Assembly (NCBI RefSeq): GCF_003201815.1
Contig: NZ_QJKB01000006.1
Coordinates: 124,001-188,000, forward strand
Direction of reading: 5' to 3'
Source: Undibacterium pigrum
Lineage (GTDB): Bacteria; Pseudomonadota; Gammaproteobacteria; Burkholderiales; Burkholderiaceae_D
Length of the DNA: 64,000 nt
A program made the position numbers and the translations under genes. The notes beneath the pieces were generated by a model. It was not told the origin of the DNA, made no database searches, and saw nothing but the letters and a program-made list of their open reading frames with translations. Below, in pieces: positions 1 through 8,473 of this stretch. Every line of letters starts with the position of its first letter. The first letter of the stretch is position 1.

Positions 1-1
1 T

Positions 2-991
2 GCCCTGCATGGTGCTGACCGTGCCTGGGCAGAAACCAATTGCTATATCGATGTCTGGATAGAAGTCCTGCATGCCCAGGGGCTGAATCCGCTGGCCTGC
101 CTGCCCATGGTATTTGCCAATGATTTCGATGGCGACCAGTGGACTTTCTACAAGCCGCCGCATGAAGACTTGTTTGCCCTATATGGCATAGACGTGCAGG
201 AACTCAATGTCTGGCGCGGCTTGCTCAGCAACGCCAGCGTACAGCTAGGCCGTGGCCGTCTGGTGCTGACAGAGACAGATTCCTTCTACCTGCCCGATAC
301 GGCGGGTACAGACTACCGTACCAACCATGTCAAGACCACGATAGCCATACAGGAAATCGATATTGAACAGCAAAAACTGGGCTACTTCCATAACAGCAGC
401 TACCATGAATTGCAGGGCGAAGATTTTGTCGAAACCTTCAGGATAGGCAAGCCGCATGATGCGACATTCATGCCACTGTTTGCCGAGTTCGTACGCCTTG
501 ACCATGTACAGAAAAAAACAGATGCAGAACTGGCCGCCATCTCTTTGCCACTCTTGCGTAAATACCTGGCCAGACGCCCGCGCTGTAATCCTGTCAGCCA
601 GTTTCTGCCAGTCTTCATCAACGACGTAGAGCGATTGAAAGAAGATGGCATGGCGGCCTATCACGCCTATGCCTTTGCCTGTCTGCGTCAACTTGGCGCA
701 GGCTTTAGCCTGGGGGCACATTATCTGCGGTGGCTGCAGCAAAACCAGCAAAACCAGCAAAACCAGCAACACCCGCAACACCAGACCTTGCAGTTTGATG
801 CGGCAGCAACAGAATTTGACAGCATTTCTGACATCACCAAGACCTTGCTGCTGAAAACCGCCAGAGCCGTCATGGGAAAAAAAGCCGTGGACCTGGCGCC
901 TTTGCTGGAACAGATTTCCCTGCATTGGCAACAGGGCATGGATGCGCTGGATGTCAGCTTGGCTAGCCTTGTCAGCCAGGTCAGCGAGTGA
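2..991 (+). CDS. DUF1839 family protein (5' partial)
   Basis: The reading frame is open from the first bases of the window, so the true start lies upstream; the first internal ATG (107) is not the start because conserved-looking sequence (ALHGADRAWAETNCYIDVWI) precedes it. The protein resembles the DUF1839 family through the segments GDQWTFYKPP and LYGIDVQELNVW. No catalytic motif is recognised. Near the C terminus it carries an in-frame Gln/Asn-rich run coded by five copies of a 9-bp repeat. The next gene begins at or just after its stop. From memory, DUF1839 genes often lie near carrier-protein and aminoacyl-carrier-protein ligase genes; that context would be upstream and cannot be seen. 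Function unknown. Confidence 0.8.
   Translation, partial: ALHGADRAWAETNCYIDVWIEVLHAQGLNPLACLPMVFANDFDGDQWTFYKPPHEDLFALYGIDVQELNVWRGLLSNASVQLGRGRLVLTETDSFYLPDTAGTDYRTNHVKTTIAIQEIDIEQQKLGYFHNSSYHELQGEDFVETFRIGKPHDATFMPLFAEFVRLDHVQKKTDAELAAISLPLLRKYLARRPRCNPVSQFLPVFINDVERLKEDGMAAYHAYAFACLRQLGAGFSLGAHYLRWLQQNQQNQQNQQHPQHQTLQFDAAATEFDSISDITKTLLLKTARAVMGKKAVDLAPLLEQISLHWQQGMDALDVSLASLVSQVSE
737..781 (+). repeat. 9-bp in-frame tandem repeat (5 units)
   Basis: Three exact units of CAGCAAAAC followed by two degenerate ones (CAGCAACAC, CCGCAACAC) encode Gln-Gln-Asn/His triplets inside the DUF1839 gene. Unit length is a multiple of three, so copy-number change would alter linker length without shifting frame. 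Confidence 0.9.
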
Positions 992-3551
992 TTTTGTGGA
1001 TATAAAAAATCAGCTTATTCCGCTCACTGCCGACTGGCAAGTCATGCAGGTGCCTGCTGGCAGCCATGCCTTGCCATCGACATTGAGCGAGGCAAAGTCT
1101 GTAATATTCCCAGCACCAGTGCCGGGCACTATCGCCAGTGCGCTACGCGCTGCCGGGCAATTCGACTATGGCAAAAACGATTTTGACGAGCTTGATGTCT
1201 GGTATTTTTGTGATCTGGATTTGCCCGGAAATGCAGCACATCTGCATTTTGAAGGTCTCGCCACGCACGCTGAAGTTTACTGGAATGAGAGCCTCATACT
1301 GCAGAGCGAGAATATGTTCATTGCCCATAAGCTGGATCTGGCAGCTCATTCCGTGAGTGGCAAGGGGCGCTTGAGCCTGCGCTTCCTGGCATTGAATACG
1401 CAACTGGCACAACGTCGTCCCCGTCCGCGCTGGAAAACCAGGCTGGTGGAACAGCAGCAATTGCGCTGGCTTCGCACCAGCTTGCTGGGGCGTATGCCGG
1501 GCTGGTCACCACCAGTTGCGCCGGTAGGGCCATACCGGCCCATCATGCTGGAATTGCAAAGCCCGGCCCGCATTATTGACCATCGCATCAGGAGCAAGCT
1601 TGAGGGCGCAGATGGCAGTCTGGAAATCGAATTGACACTGCAAAGTGTGCATGCACCGACAGCCTGCAGCATCCACATTGGTGAACAAGAATTTGTCTTG
1701 AACTGGCAAAGACTGGGGGAAGGGCAATACCGTATTCTTGGTTTGTGTCAAATGCAGCAGGTCAAAAAATGGTGGCCGCATACGCATGGCGATGCGGCAC
1801 TATATACGCTGGAATTAAGTATGGCCTACGGCGATGACAGGCAAACCATCAGGCTTGGTCATACCGGCTTTCGCCAGATAAAAGTCGATCAACGCGAGGG
1901 TGATTTCAATCTGCATGTGAATGGCATCCCCGTGTTTTGCCGTGGTGCCTGCTGGACGCCGATGGATATCATCAGTTTGCAAAATGAAGCCGCCAGTTTG
2001 CGCCATATGCTGATATTGGCACGCGATGCCGGCATGAATATGCTACGCCTGGTCGGCACCATGGTGTATGAGACGGATGCGTTTTATCAGCTATGCGATG
2101 AACTCGGTATTCTGGTCTGGCAAGACTGCATGTTTGCGAATATGGATTACCCGGTGACAGATGCTGCATTTGCCGCCAGTATCGAGAAGGAAGTGCAGCA
2201 ATTCCTGTTGCGTACCCAGGCATCGCCCTGTATTGCCGTCGTCTGTGGCAATAGTGAGGTGGAACAGCAGGCAGCCATGCTGGGCCAGCCTGCTGAACTC
2301 TGGCGCAATACGTTTTTTGCCGAGACCCTGCCCGGGCTATGCCAGCAATACCGGCCCGATGTGCAGTACTGGCCATCCAGCCCCAGCGGCGGCGTCATGC
2401 CCTTCCAGCTTGATAACGGGGTTGCCCATTATTTTGGTGTTGGTGCGTATTTACGGCCACTCGATGATGCGCGCCGCAGTGCTGTGCGTTTTACTTCGGA
2501 ATGCCTGGGCTTCTCGAACATGCCAGACGATGAGCTGCTTGACAGCATGTTGAAGAATGGCGAAACGCCAGGCCCGCATCCTGCATGGAAGCAGGGCATA
2601 CCGCGTGACAATGGCACAGGCTGGGATTTTGAAGACGTGCGCGATCACTATATGGCTGAGTTGTATCAAGTCAACCCTGCCAGCCTGCGCTATACCGACC
2701 GTGAACGTTTCCTGTCACTGGCACGCAGCACGACTGGTGAAGTCATGGCCAAAACTATCGCTGAATGGCGTAGTACAGGATCAAGCTGCCATGGCGCCCT
2801 GATCTGGTTCTGGCGTGATTTGAGACCAGGCGCAGGCTGGGGCATTATCGATGCCAGTGGCAAGCCCAAGGCAGCCTATTATTATCTGAAGCGTGCCATG
2901 GCAGCGCTGACAGTCCTGATTACGGATGAAGGTTTGAATGGCCTGGCCCTGCATGTCATCAATGATGGGCCTGAGGCATTCGAGGGTGAGCTGGAACTGA
3001 ATTTCTACCGCCAAGCAGAAACCCGCGTGGCCCATGGCCGCACGGCAGTAAAGCTAGCGCCGCATACAAGTATAAAAATACAGGATTATGCGCTGTTGCC
3101 GCATTTTATCGATACCAGCTATGCCTATCGCTTTGGTCCGGCTGGACATGATGTAGTGGCGGCGGTGCTGTATCAACAAGCTCAACAAGGTCGGCAAGGG
3201 CATGAGCAGGCAATTGCCACCGACTTCCATTTCCCGCAGTCTCATCAGTTGGCAGTACAGGCGGATACGGGTTTGCAGGCACATTGCAGTATGGATGCCG
3301 ATGGCGGATACGTGCTGCACTTGAGTACCCAAAGACTGGCGCAAGCAGTGTCCATACAAATACCTGGCTTGCTGCCTGAGGATAATTATTTTCATATGGC
3401 ACCTGCCAGCTGCAGAGAAGTACGACTGTCCGTAATACATGGCAAACCCATCAAGTCTGGTCATGTACAGGCGCAAAATGCGCAGGGCAGTGTCAGAGTG
3501 GCTGTGGTGAATGGGGCAGTAACTGGTGCGTTAAATAGCGTGGCAACTTAG
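942..3551 (+). CDS. Glycoside hydrolase family 2 protein, beta-mannosidase-like
   Basis: An 869-residue GH2-type enzyme. The N-terminal part has the jelly-roll sugar-binding pattern (VPGTIASALRAAG near residue 60, DVWYFCDLDLP near 85). The TIM-barrel domain opens at about 325 with NGIPVFCRGACWTPMD. LVWQDCMFAN lies near 391, the probable acid/base Glu is in CGNSE (about 439), and the probable nucleophile Glu is in FTSECLGFSNMP (about 520). Both carboxylates look intact. No signal peptide is obvious, so it may act in the cytoplasm. The ATG at 942 overlaps the DUF1839 gene by 50 bases; a GTG at 996, five bases after that stop, is an equally good start and would remove 18 residues. Likely co-transcribed with its neighbours. 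Substrate unknown. Confidence 0.85.
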   Translation: MRWMSAWLALSARSASDFVDIKNQLIPLTADWQVMQVPAGSHALPSTLSEAKSVIFPAPVPGTIASALRAAGQFDYGKNDFDELDVWYFCDLDLPGNAAHLHFEGLATHAEVYWNESLILQSENMFIAHKLDLAAHSVSGKGRLSLRFLALNTQLAQRRPRPRWKTRLVEQQQLRWLRTSLLGRMPGWSPPVAPVGPYRPIMLELQSPARIIDHRIRSKLEGADGSLEIELTLQSVHAPTACSIHIGEQEFVLNWQRLGEGQYRILGLCQMQQVKKWWPHTHGDAALYTLELSMAYGDDRQTIRLGHTGFRQIKVDQREGDFNLHVNGIPVFCRGACWTPMDIISLQNEAASLRHMLILARDAGMNMLRLVGTMVYETDAFYQLCDELGILVWQDCMFANMDYPVTDAAFAASIEKEVQQFLLRTQASPCIAVVCGNSEVEQQAAMLGQPAELWRNTFFAETLPGLCQQYRPDVQYWPSSPSGGVMPFQLDNGVAHYFGVGAYLRPLDDARRSAVRFTSECLGFSNMPDDELLDSMLKNGETPGPHPAWKQGIPRDNGTGWDFEDVRDHYMAELYQVNPASLRYTDRERFLSLARSTTGEVMAKTIAEWRSTGSSCHGALIWFWRDLRPGAGWGIIDASGKPKAAYYYLKRAMAALTVLITDEGLNGLALHVINDGPEAFEGELELNFYRQAETRVAHGRTAVKLAPHTSIKIQDYALLPHFIDTSYAYRFGPAGHDVVAAVLYQQAQQGRQGHEQAIATDFHFPQSHQLAVQADTGLQAHCSMDADGGYVLHLSTQRLAQAVSIQIPGLLPEDNYFHMAPASCREVRLSVIHGKPIKSGHVQAQNAQGSVRVAVVNGAVTGALNSVAT

Positions 3552-3561
3552 CGGGGCAGAT

Positions 3562-5484
3562 TTGGCAGCACAACAGTATCCAAGCAAAGACATTTTGTAC
3601 ACGCCACAGGCCTTCTGGTTTGGAGATACTGCTGCGCCCATGCTGGGCTGGTATCACCCTGCCAGGGTACGTGATGCTGGCGGCAGCCGTCAGTGTGGTG
3701 TCGTGCTTTGCCCTCCCTTTGGCCATGAATACATGGTGTCCTACCTGTCGTACAAACACCTGGCCAATCATCTGGCTAAAGCTGGTTTTGATGTCTGCTT
3801 TTTTGACTATAACAATAGTGGTGATGCTGTCGATGTTGATATTGATGGTGGCGACAGGGTGGCCTTGTGGCAGGAAAATATACGCCAGGCCGCCAGGCAA
3901 TTGCGCCAGATGGCAGGGGTGGAGCATATCACCCTGTTTGGTTTGCGTCTGGGGGCCTTGCTGGCAGGAACCGTAGCGGCAGACATTGATGCCAGGGCGC
4001 TCATGCTGATGGCTCCCGTGATATCAGGACGTGCCTATGCACGTGAAATGCTGGTTTTGCGCAATATGAGTTCCTTGCAGCCCGAAGTTTATCCCGAGCA
4101 AACCATAGACCCCAACCAGGTCGCTACCGACGATGAATTGACGGGTTATGAGTTCACAGCAGCAACCCGCAGCAGCCTGGGCAAGCTGGACTTAAGCAAA
4201 TTGCCTGCGCCAGCCATGCCCGTCTTTTTACAGCAGCGTGACGATATTATTGGCCAGGACAACAAGCTGGTACAAGCCTGGCATCATCATGACCATGCCC
4301 TGCATCTGTCAGACTTGCCGGGTTATGCCGCCATGATGCGCGAAGATGCGCATGATACAGTCGTGCCTGTGGCCATCTGGCAAGCCATGCAAACCTGGCT
4401 GGAGCGTTATTTCCCTTTGCGCGAAGCCGCTGGCCGTGAACTGCCTGCCTATCGCCATACCGCCAGCATCCGTCTTGGCAATAGCGTGGTCATGGAAGAG
4501 CTGGTTGATTTTGAAGGCATGAGCGGTATTGTCAGTCGTCAGGCAAGTATAGATGCCCGCGCCTTACCCTGCGTGATACTGTGCAATATTGGTGCGAATC
4601 ACCGGGTAGGTAATCACCGCCTGTACGTCACTCTGGCGCGTAGCCTGGCCAGCCAGGGCTTTTGCGTTTTGCGCTTTGATAAGTCCGGCATAGGCTATAG
4701 CCGGATGACGCCGGATGATAAGGAAAATGATGTCCATTCTGTCTCAGGCGTCGATGATCTCAGCAGTGCCATGTATTTCATGCAGGGCAAATACCATAGC
4801 CCCTCTTTTGTCCTGACGGGTTTGTGCTCAGGTGCTTATCTGGCTTATCTGAGTGCGCTCAGGGATGAGCGCGTCAGTGGTCTGGTCCTGATAAACCAGC
4901 TGACATATCGCTGGCGTGAAGGCGACACCATAGAGGGGCGCAAGAAAGCCACCATTAAATCCACCCATTTTTACGTGCAGGCGCTGGCTAAAGGCGGTAC
5001 CTGGAAACGGGTCATCAAGGGGCAGGTAGATTTCCGTCAGATAGGCAGCAATTTGCTACGCCGTATAGGCAAGCGCCTGCGTACCCAATGGCAGTTGTTG
5101 AGTACCACGTTGATGCACAATAATCTTTTTATCGGGCAGGTGGCACGTAATTTAAGAAATCTGGAAGCGCGTGGCACTGAGCTGGTACTGATCTATGAAG
5201 CCAGTGATACCGCAGTCGATATCATGACCGAACAATTCGGCAGACATGCCAAATTATTAGGTAGCAGTGAGCGCATCTGCCTCAAATTTTTTAATGGGGC
5301 TGACCATACCTTTACACCGCGCTGGTCACAACTGGCGGTAGTAGACTTCATAGGCAAACAATTGCTGCATCGCTTCAGTCATCGCCAGCTGGTACCTGCA
5401 TCTGTGCCTGCACCAGCTTCTGCTTCAGCTTCAGTTAAGCAGCATCCTGCAGATGAACCTGTTTCTGCAGACGTGGCAAAATAA
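3562..5484 (+). CDS. Tandem alpha/beta-hydrolase protein with altered nucleophile elbows
   Basis: A 640-residue protein made of two alpha/beta-hydrolase folds (about 15-290 and 300-605), resembling hydrolases associated with exosortase or exopolysaccharide loci. Domain 1 has PPFGHEYMVSYLSYKHLANH and an elbow GLRLG (127-131), where Arg replaces the usual Ser of GxSxG. Domain 2 has RFDKSGIGYS and elbow GLCSG (420-424), where Cys takes the Ser position, with a possible catalytic His in GADHTF (about 582). The C-terminal 30 residues are a low-complexity Ala/Ser/Pro tail. Translation starts at TTG, ten bases after the GH2 stop, with GGGGCAG upstream. The last 50 bases overlap the convergent flippase gene. 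An acyl or glycan transfer or hydrolysis role is inferred, not shown. Confidence 0.75.
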   Translation: MAAQQYPSKDILYTPQAFWFGDTAAPMLGWYHPARVRDAGGSRQCGVVLCPPFGHEYMVSYLSYKHLANHLAKAGFDVCFFDYNNSGDAVDVDIDGGDRVALWQENIRQAARQLRQMAGVEHITLFGLRLGALLAGTVAADIDARALMLMAPVISGRAYAREMLVLRNMSSLQPEVYPEQTIDPNQVATDDELTGYEFTAATRSSLGKLDLSKLPAPAMPVFLQQRDDIIGQDNKLVQAWHHHDHALHLSDLPGYAAMMREDAHDTVVPVAIWQAMQTWLERYFPLREAAGRELPAYRHTASIRLGNSVVMEELVDFEGMSGIVSRQASIDARALPCVILCNIGANHRVGNHRLYVTLARSLASQGFCVLRFDKSGIGYSRMTPDDKENDVHSVSGVDDLSSAMYFMQGKYHSPSFVLTGLCSGAYLAYLSALRDERVSGLVLINQLTYRWREGDTIEGRKKATIKSTHFYVQALAKGGTWKRVIKGQVDFRQIGSNLLRRIGKRLRTQWQLLSTTLMHNNLFIGQVARNLRNLEARGTELVLIYEASDTAVDIMTEQFGRHAKLLGSSERICLKFFNGADHTFTPRWSQLAVVDFIGKQLLHRFSHRQLVPASVPAPASASASVKQHPADEPVSADVAK

Positions 5485-6736
5485 AACGCCAGACTACGAT
5501 CAGTTCAAACACCTCCACCACGATCAGAGCCAGGATGGCGCCTGGTGCTCCCATGCGCGGGATGCTGAAATAAGTAATCAACAGCACCATGGCGAGAGTC
5601 ACGCTGCCAAGGAAAAACATTTGCTTGTAAGCACCGCCACTGGATAGCCAGGATGTGCCCACCCAGCGTGCTGCATTGATGGCGAAATAAGCGCCCCACA
5701 TCATGACCAGAGGATCAAGCCCGCTATACTTGGCGCTGATGACATGGCTTTCCAGCCAGGGCAGGGCAAGCAAGAGCAGGGCGACATAGGCCAGCACCAC
5801 CAGTTCTATACCCGCGATGGAAAACAGTGTCAGACGCTTCAGGCCATGCCAGTCTTTTTTCGCCATCAGACGGCTGGCCTCCGGTCTTGCCACTCTGGAC
5901 CATGCGGCCACCGCTAAGGGAATGGGCATGAGCATCAGGCGCGAAGCATTCAAATCGGCAATTGCGACGACGCCCAGCCAGGCTCCCGACAGATACACAT
6001 AGCTGTAATTCGACAACCAGCCTACGATGACACCGGACACCGCCCAGCGTCCATGACCTGAAATGGTTTCCTGATGGGCATTGATGGCCTGGCGGATTTC
6101 TTCTTCTGCGTGGGCTTCGACATCGGTCGAAGTATGTGCCAGAAAATGCTGGCGACTGGCCAGGGTACACAGCAAAGACGAAGCGGCCAGCAAGCTGAAC
6201 ACAGTCACCAGATCAAAATTCTTGCTGAAATACAGGGATGCCAGGCCAATGGCAACCAGACTCACATACAAGATATCCTGCCGCAGGACAGAAATGATGT
6301 CAGACTGGATAAAACCTACAGTTCGGCCATATTCACGTATGCCATTGCCAAACAGATAGGTGGCAAATACCGCACCCAGCAACCAGCTCTTGTTGCTGTA
6401 ATGCGTAGCCGCTGGCACAAACTCCACAATCACGAAGGCCAGCGATCCTATCGCCAAAGTCCAGAATACTTGTTTGTACCAATAGTGACGCAGCAGGGAT
6501 TTACGGGTATCGCCCTGGACAGACGGGGCGACCGTGGTCAGTGGACCGGCTATCCATGAATCAACGATCAGGCCGACCAGCAAACCACCTGCATACAATT
6601 GCCCATACAGGCCATAATCATCCTTGGCCACCAGATTCATGAGCAAAATGCCAATGACAAAATTCAGGGCGCTAAGCATGCCCTGGTCAATGACCGATAA
6701 TATGGAAGAAGAAAGAAATTTTTTATAAAAACTCAT
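5435..6736 (-). CDS. Wzx-like oligosaccharide flippase / polysaccharide biosynthesis membrane protein
   Basis: A 433-residue integral membrane protein with about 12 hydrophobic segments, beginning with a short amphipathic start (MSFYKKFLSSSILSVIDQGM) followed by helices, as in the MATE/MVF superfamily polysaccharide transporters. The length fits Wzx-type flippases. It would move lipid-linked oligosaccharide across the inner membrane. It is transcribed toward the hydrolase gene and overlaps its 3' end by 50 bases. The GH2, hydrolase and DUF1839 neighbours suggest a surface-glycan locus. Exact substrate unknown. Confidence 0.75.
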   Translation of the reverse strand: MSFYKKFLSSSILSVIDQGMLSALNFVIGILLMNLVAKDDYGLYGQLYAGGLLVGLIVDSWIAGPLTTVAPSVQGDTRKSLLRHYWYKQVFWTLAIGSLAFVIVEFVPAATHYSNKSWLLGAVFATYLFGNGIREYGRTVGFIQSDIISVLRQDILYVSLVAIGLASLYFSKNFDLVTVFSLLAASSLLCTLASRQHFLAHTSTDVEAHAEEEIRQAINAHQETISGHGRWAVSGVIVGWLSNYSYVYLSGAWLGVVAIADLNASRLMLMPIPLAVAAWSRVARPEASRLMAKKDWHGLKRLTLFSIAGIELVVLAYVALLLLALPWLESHVISAKYSGLDPLVMMWGAYFAINAARWVGTSWLSSGGAYKQMFFLGSVTLAMVLLITYFSIPRMGAPGAILALIVVEVFELIVVWRFILPRLQKQVHLQDAA

Positions 6737-6914
6737 GAGCTTGCACGGGGTGGTCCTGGCTTATGATCCTGACTTAAGATGCGCGATTGCAAAGCATGAG
6801 CTGACTTCATGAGCAGACCTCTGTATTTTGCAACAGAAACATAACATCAGGATGAGTTGATACACAAAGTATTTCATTCTTTTACAATGGCTTAACTCTC
6901 ATTTTCAAACATTT

Positions 6915-7637
6915 ATGAATAATTTGACTACTAAAGACCGTGCCCTGGTGCTTTTCAGCGGCGGTCAGGACTCTGCCACCTGCCTGGCCTGGGCATTGTC
7001 CCGCTATGCCCATGTCGAAACCATAGGCTTTGATTATGGCCAGCGCCATGCCATAGAACTCAGTGTCAGGCCCACGCTGATAGAAAAAATGCGCCAGTTT
7101 TCACCAGAATGGCAAAGCCGCCTGGGTGAAGATCATATGATAGACCTGTCCCTGATCTCGCAATTGTCACACACGGCAATGACAGAGGATATTGCCATAG
7201 AAATGCAAGAGAATGGCTTGCCGAATACTTTTGTGCCAGGCCGTAACCTGATGTTCATGATGACCGCCGCTACACTGGCTTATCGCCGTGGCTTGAATGT
7301 ACTGGTTGGCGGCATGTGTGAAACCGATTTTTCCGGTTATCCGGATTGTCGCGACGACACCATGAAAGCCCTGCAAGTAGCGTTGAACCTGGGCATGAAT
7401 ACCAGACTCAAGCTGGAAACCCCGCTGATGTGGATCAATAAGGCGCAAACCTGGCAACTGGCTGAGCAGCTTGGCGGTATTGCCCTGGTCGACCTGATAC
7501 GCGAAGATACCCACACCTGTTATCTGGGCCAGCGTGGTGCCATGCATCCCTGGGGCCATGGCTGTGGCACTTGTCCGGCCTGTGCCTTGCGCGCCCGTGG
7601 CTATGAGTATTATCGCAACGGTAATTTTGATCTGTAA
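6915..7637 (+). CDS. queC: 7-cyano-7-deazaguanine synthase QueC
   Basis: The 240-residue protein has the N-terminal PP-loop SGGQDS (15-20), which binds ATP, then DYGQRH and the PGRNLMF motif. The C-terminal zinc site has its cysteines in HTCYLGQRG and GCGTCPAC. QueC converts 7-carboxy-7-deazaguanine to preQ0 in queuosine biosynthesis, in the cytoplasm. Length and motif order match the family. It stands alone, with 178 bases upstream and 80 bases before the phosphatase gene; no other queuosine gene is nearby. Confidence 0.96.
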   Translation: MNNLTTKDRALVLFSGGQDSATCLAWALSRYAHVETIGFDYGQRHAIELSVRPTLIEKMRQFSPEWQSRLGEDHMIDLSLISQLSHTAMTEDIAIEMQENGLPNTFVPGRNLMFMMTAATLAYRRGLNVLVGGMCETDFSGYPDCRDDTMKALQVALNLGMNTRLKLETPLMWINKAQTWQLAEQLGGIALVDLIREDTHTCYLGQRGAMHPWGHGCGTCPACALRARGYEYYRNGNFDL

Positions 7638-7717
7638 TTTCGACCTGTGACGTTGACTGTAAGCTTGCTGTTAACTTGCTGGCTTAGAATAGCGGCTTAC
7701 TCCATGAATGACATCCT

Positions 7718-8461
7718 ATGCTGATTGCCATCATCACCGACCTGCATGCCAACCGCGAAGCCTTGCAGGCTTGCCTTGCGCATGCAGAAAAGCATAAGGT
7801 GACACGCTATGCTTTTCTCGGTGATCTGGTCGGCTATGGCGCTGACCCCCGCTGGGTACTCGATACCGTGATGGACTATGTCAGGCAGGGGGCATGGGCA
7901 CTGATAGGCAACCATGATGCCGCCTTGCTGCAGGGAGATGGCCAGAGCATGAACCCGGTGGCCAGAAAAGTGGTGGACTGGACACGTGCCCAGATCACGG
8001 CAGAGCAACTGGATTTCATCGCCAAACTGCCTTACCGCATAGAGTGGGAAGACATACTGTTTGTCCATGCCAATGCCTGGGCGCCCGAGAAATGGGATTA
8101 TATAGACGGTGTCATGGAAGCCACGCGCAGCATGCATGCGACAAAGGCCAGCATCACCTTTTGCGGGCATGTGCATATGCCCACCCTGTTCCATATCAGC
8201 CTGACTGGCAAGACCGGGGAATTTACTCCCATGCCTGAAGAAGGCATACCCCTGAGCAGGCAAAGACGCTGGCTGGTCATTCCCGGTTCAGCAGGCCAGC
8301 CGCGTGATGGCAATCCGGCAGCCTGCTATGCAAGCTTTGATACTGACAGCCAGGTACTGACTTATTACCGCGTGCCCTACGATGCAGAAACTGCCTGCCA
8401 GAAAATCATTGCAGCGGGTTTGCCTGCTGTTCTCGGGCACCGGCTGCTGCACGGTAATTAG
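7718..8461 (+). CDS. Metallophosphoesterase family protein
   Basis: The 247-residue protein carries the calcineurin-like dimetal motifs in order: D8-L-H10 (TDLHAN), GDLVGYG (35-41), GNHD (64-67) and a late GHVHMP. No signal peptide is seen, so it should be cytoplasmic. This branch includes serine/threonine phosphatase-like and nucleotide phosphodiesterase enzymes, and the sequence alone does not separate them. Its stop is 12 bases before a serine/threonine kinase gene, so the two are probably co-transcribed and may be an opposing phosphatase/kinase pair (inference). Confidence 0.88.
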   Translation: MLIAIITDLHANREALQACLAHAEKHKVTRYAFLGDLVGYGADPRWVLDTVMDYVRQGAWALIGNHDAALLQGDGQSMNPVARKVVDWTRAQITAEQLDFIAKLPYRIEWEDILFVHANAWAPEKWDYIDGVMEATRSMHATKASITFCGHVHMPTLFHISLTGKTGEFTPMPEEGIPLSRQRRWLVIPGSAGQPRDGNPAACYASFDTDSQVLTYYRVPYDAETACQKIIAAGLPAVLGHRLLHGN

Positions 8462-8473
8462 CCAGGTAATAAT

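Noticed and set aside
245-931. Long antisense frame in the DUF1839 gene
   Set aside because: It is a shadow with a Leu/Val run from the tandem repeat and no start signal or family match.
6857-6888. Promoter of queC (TTGATA / TACAAT)
   Set aside because: The two hexamers are 20 bases apart, too far for a confident call.
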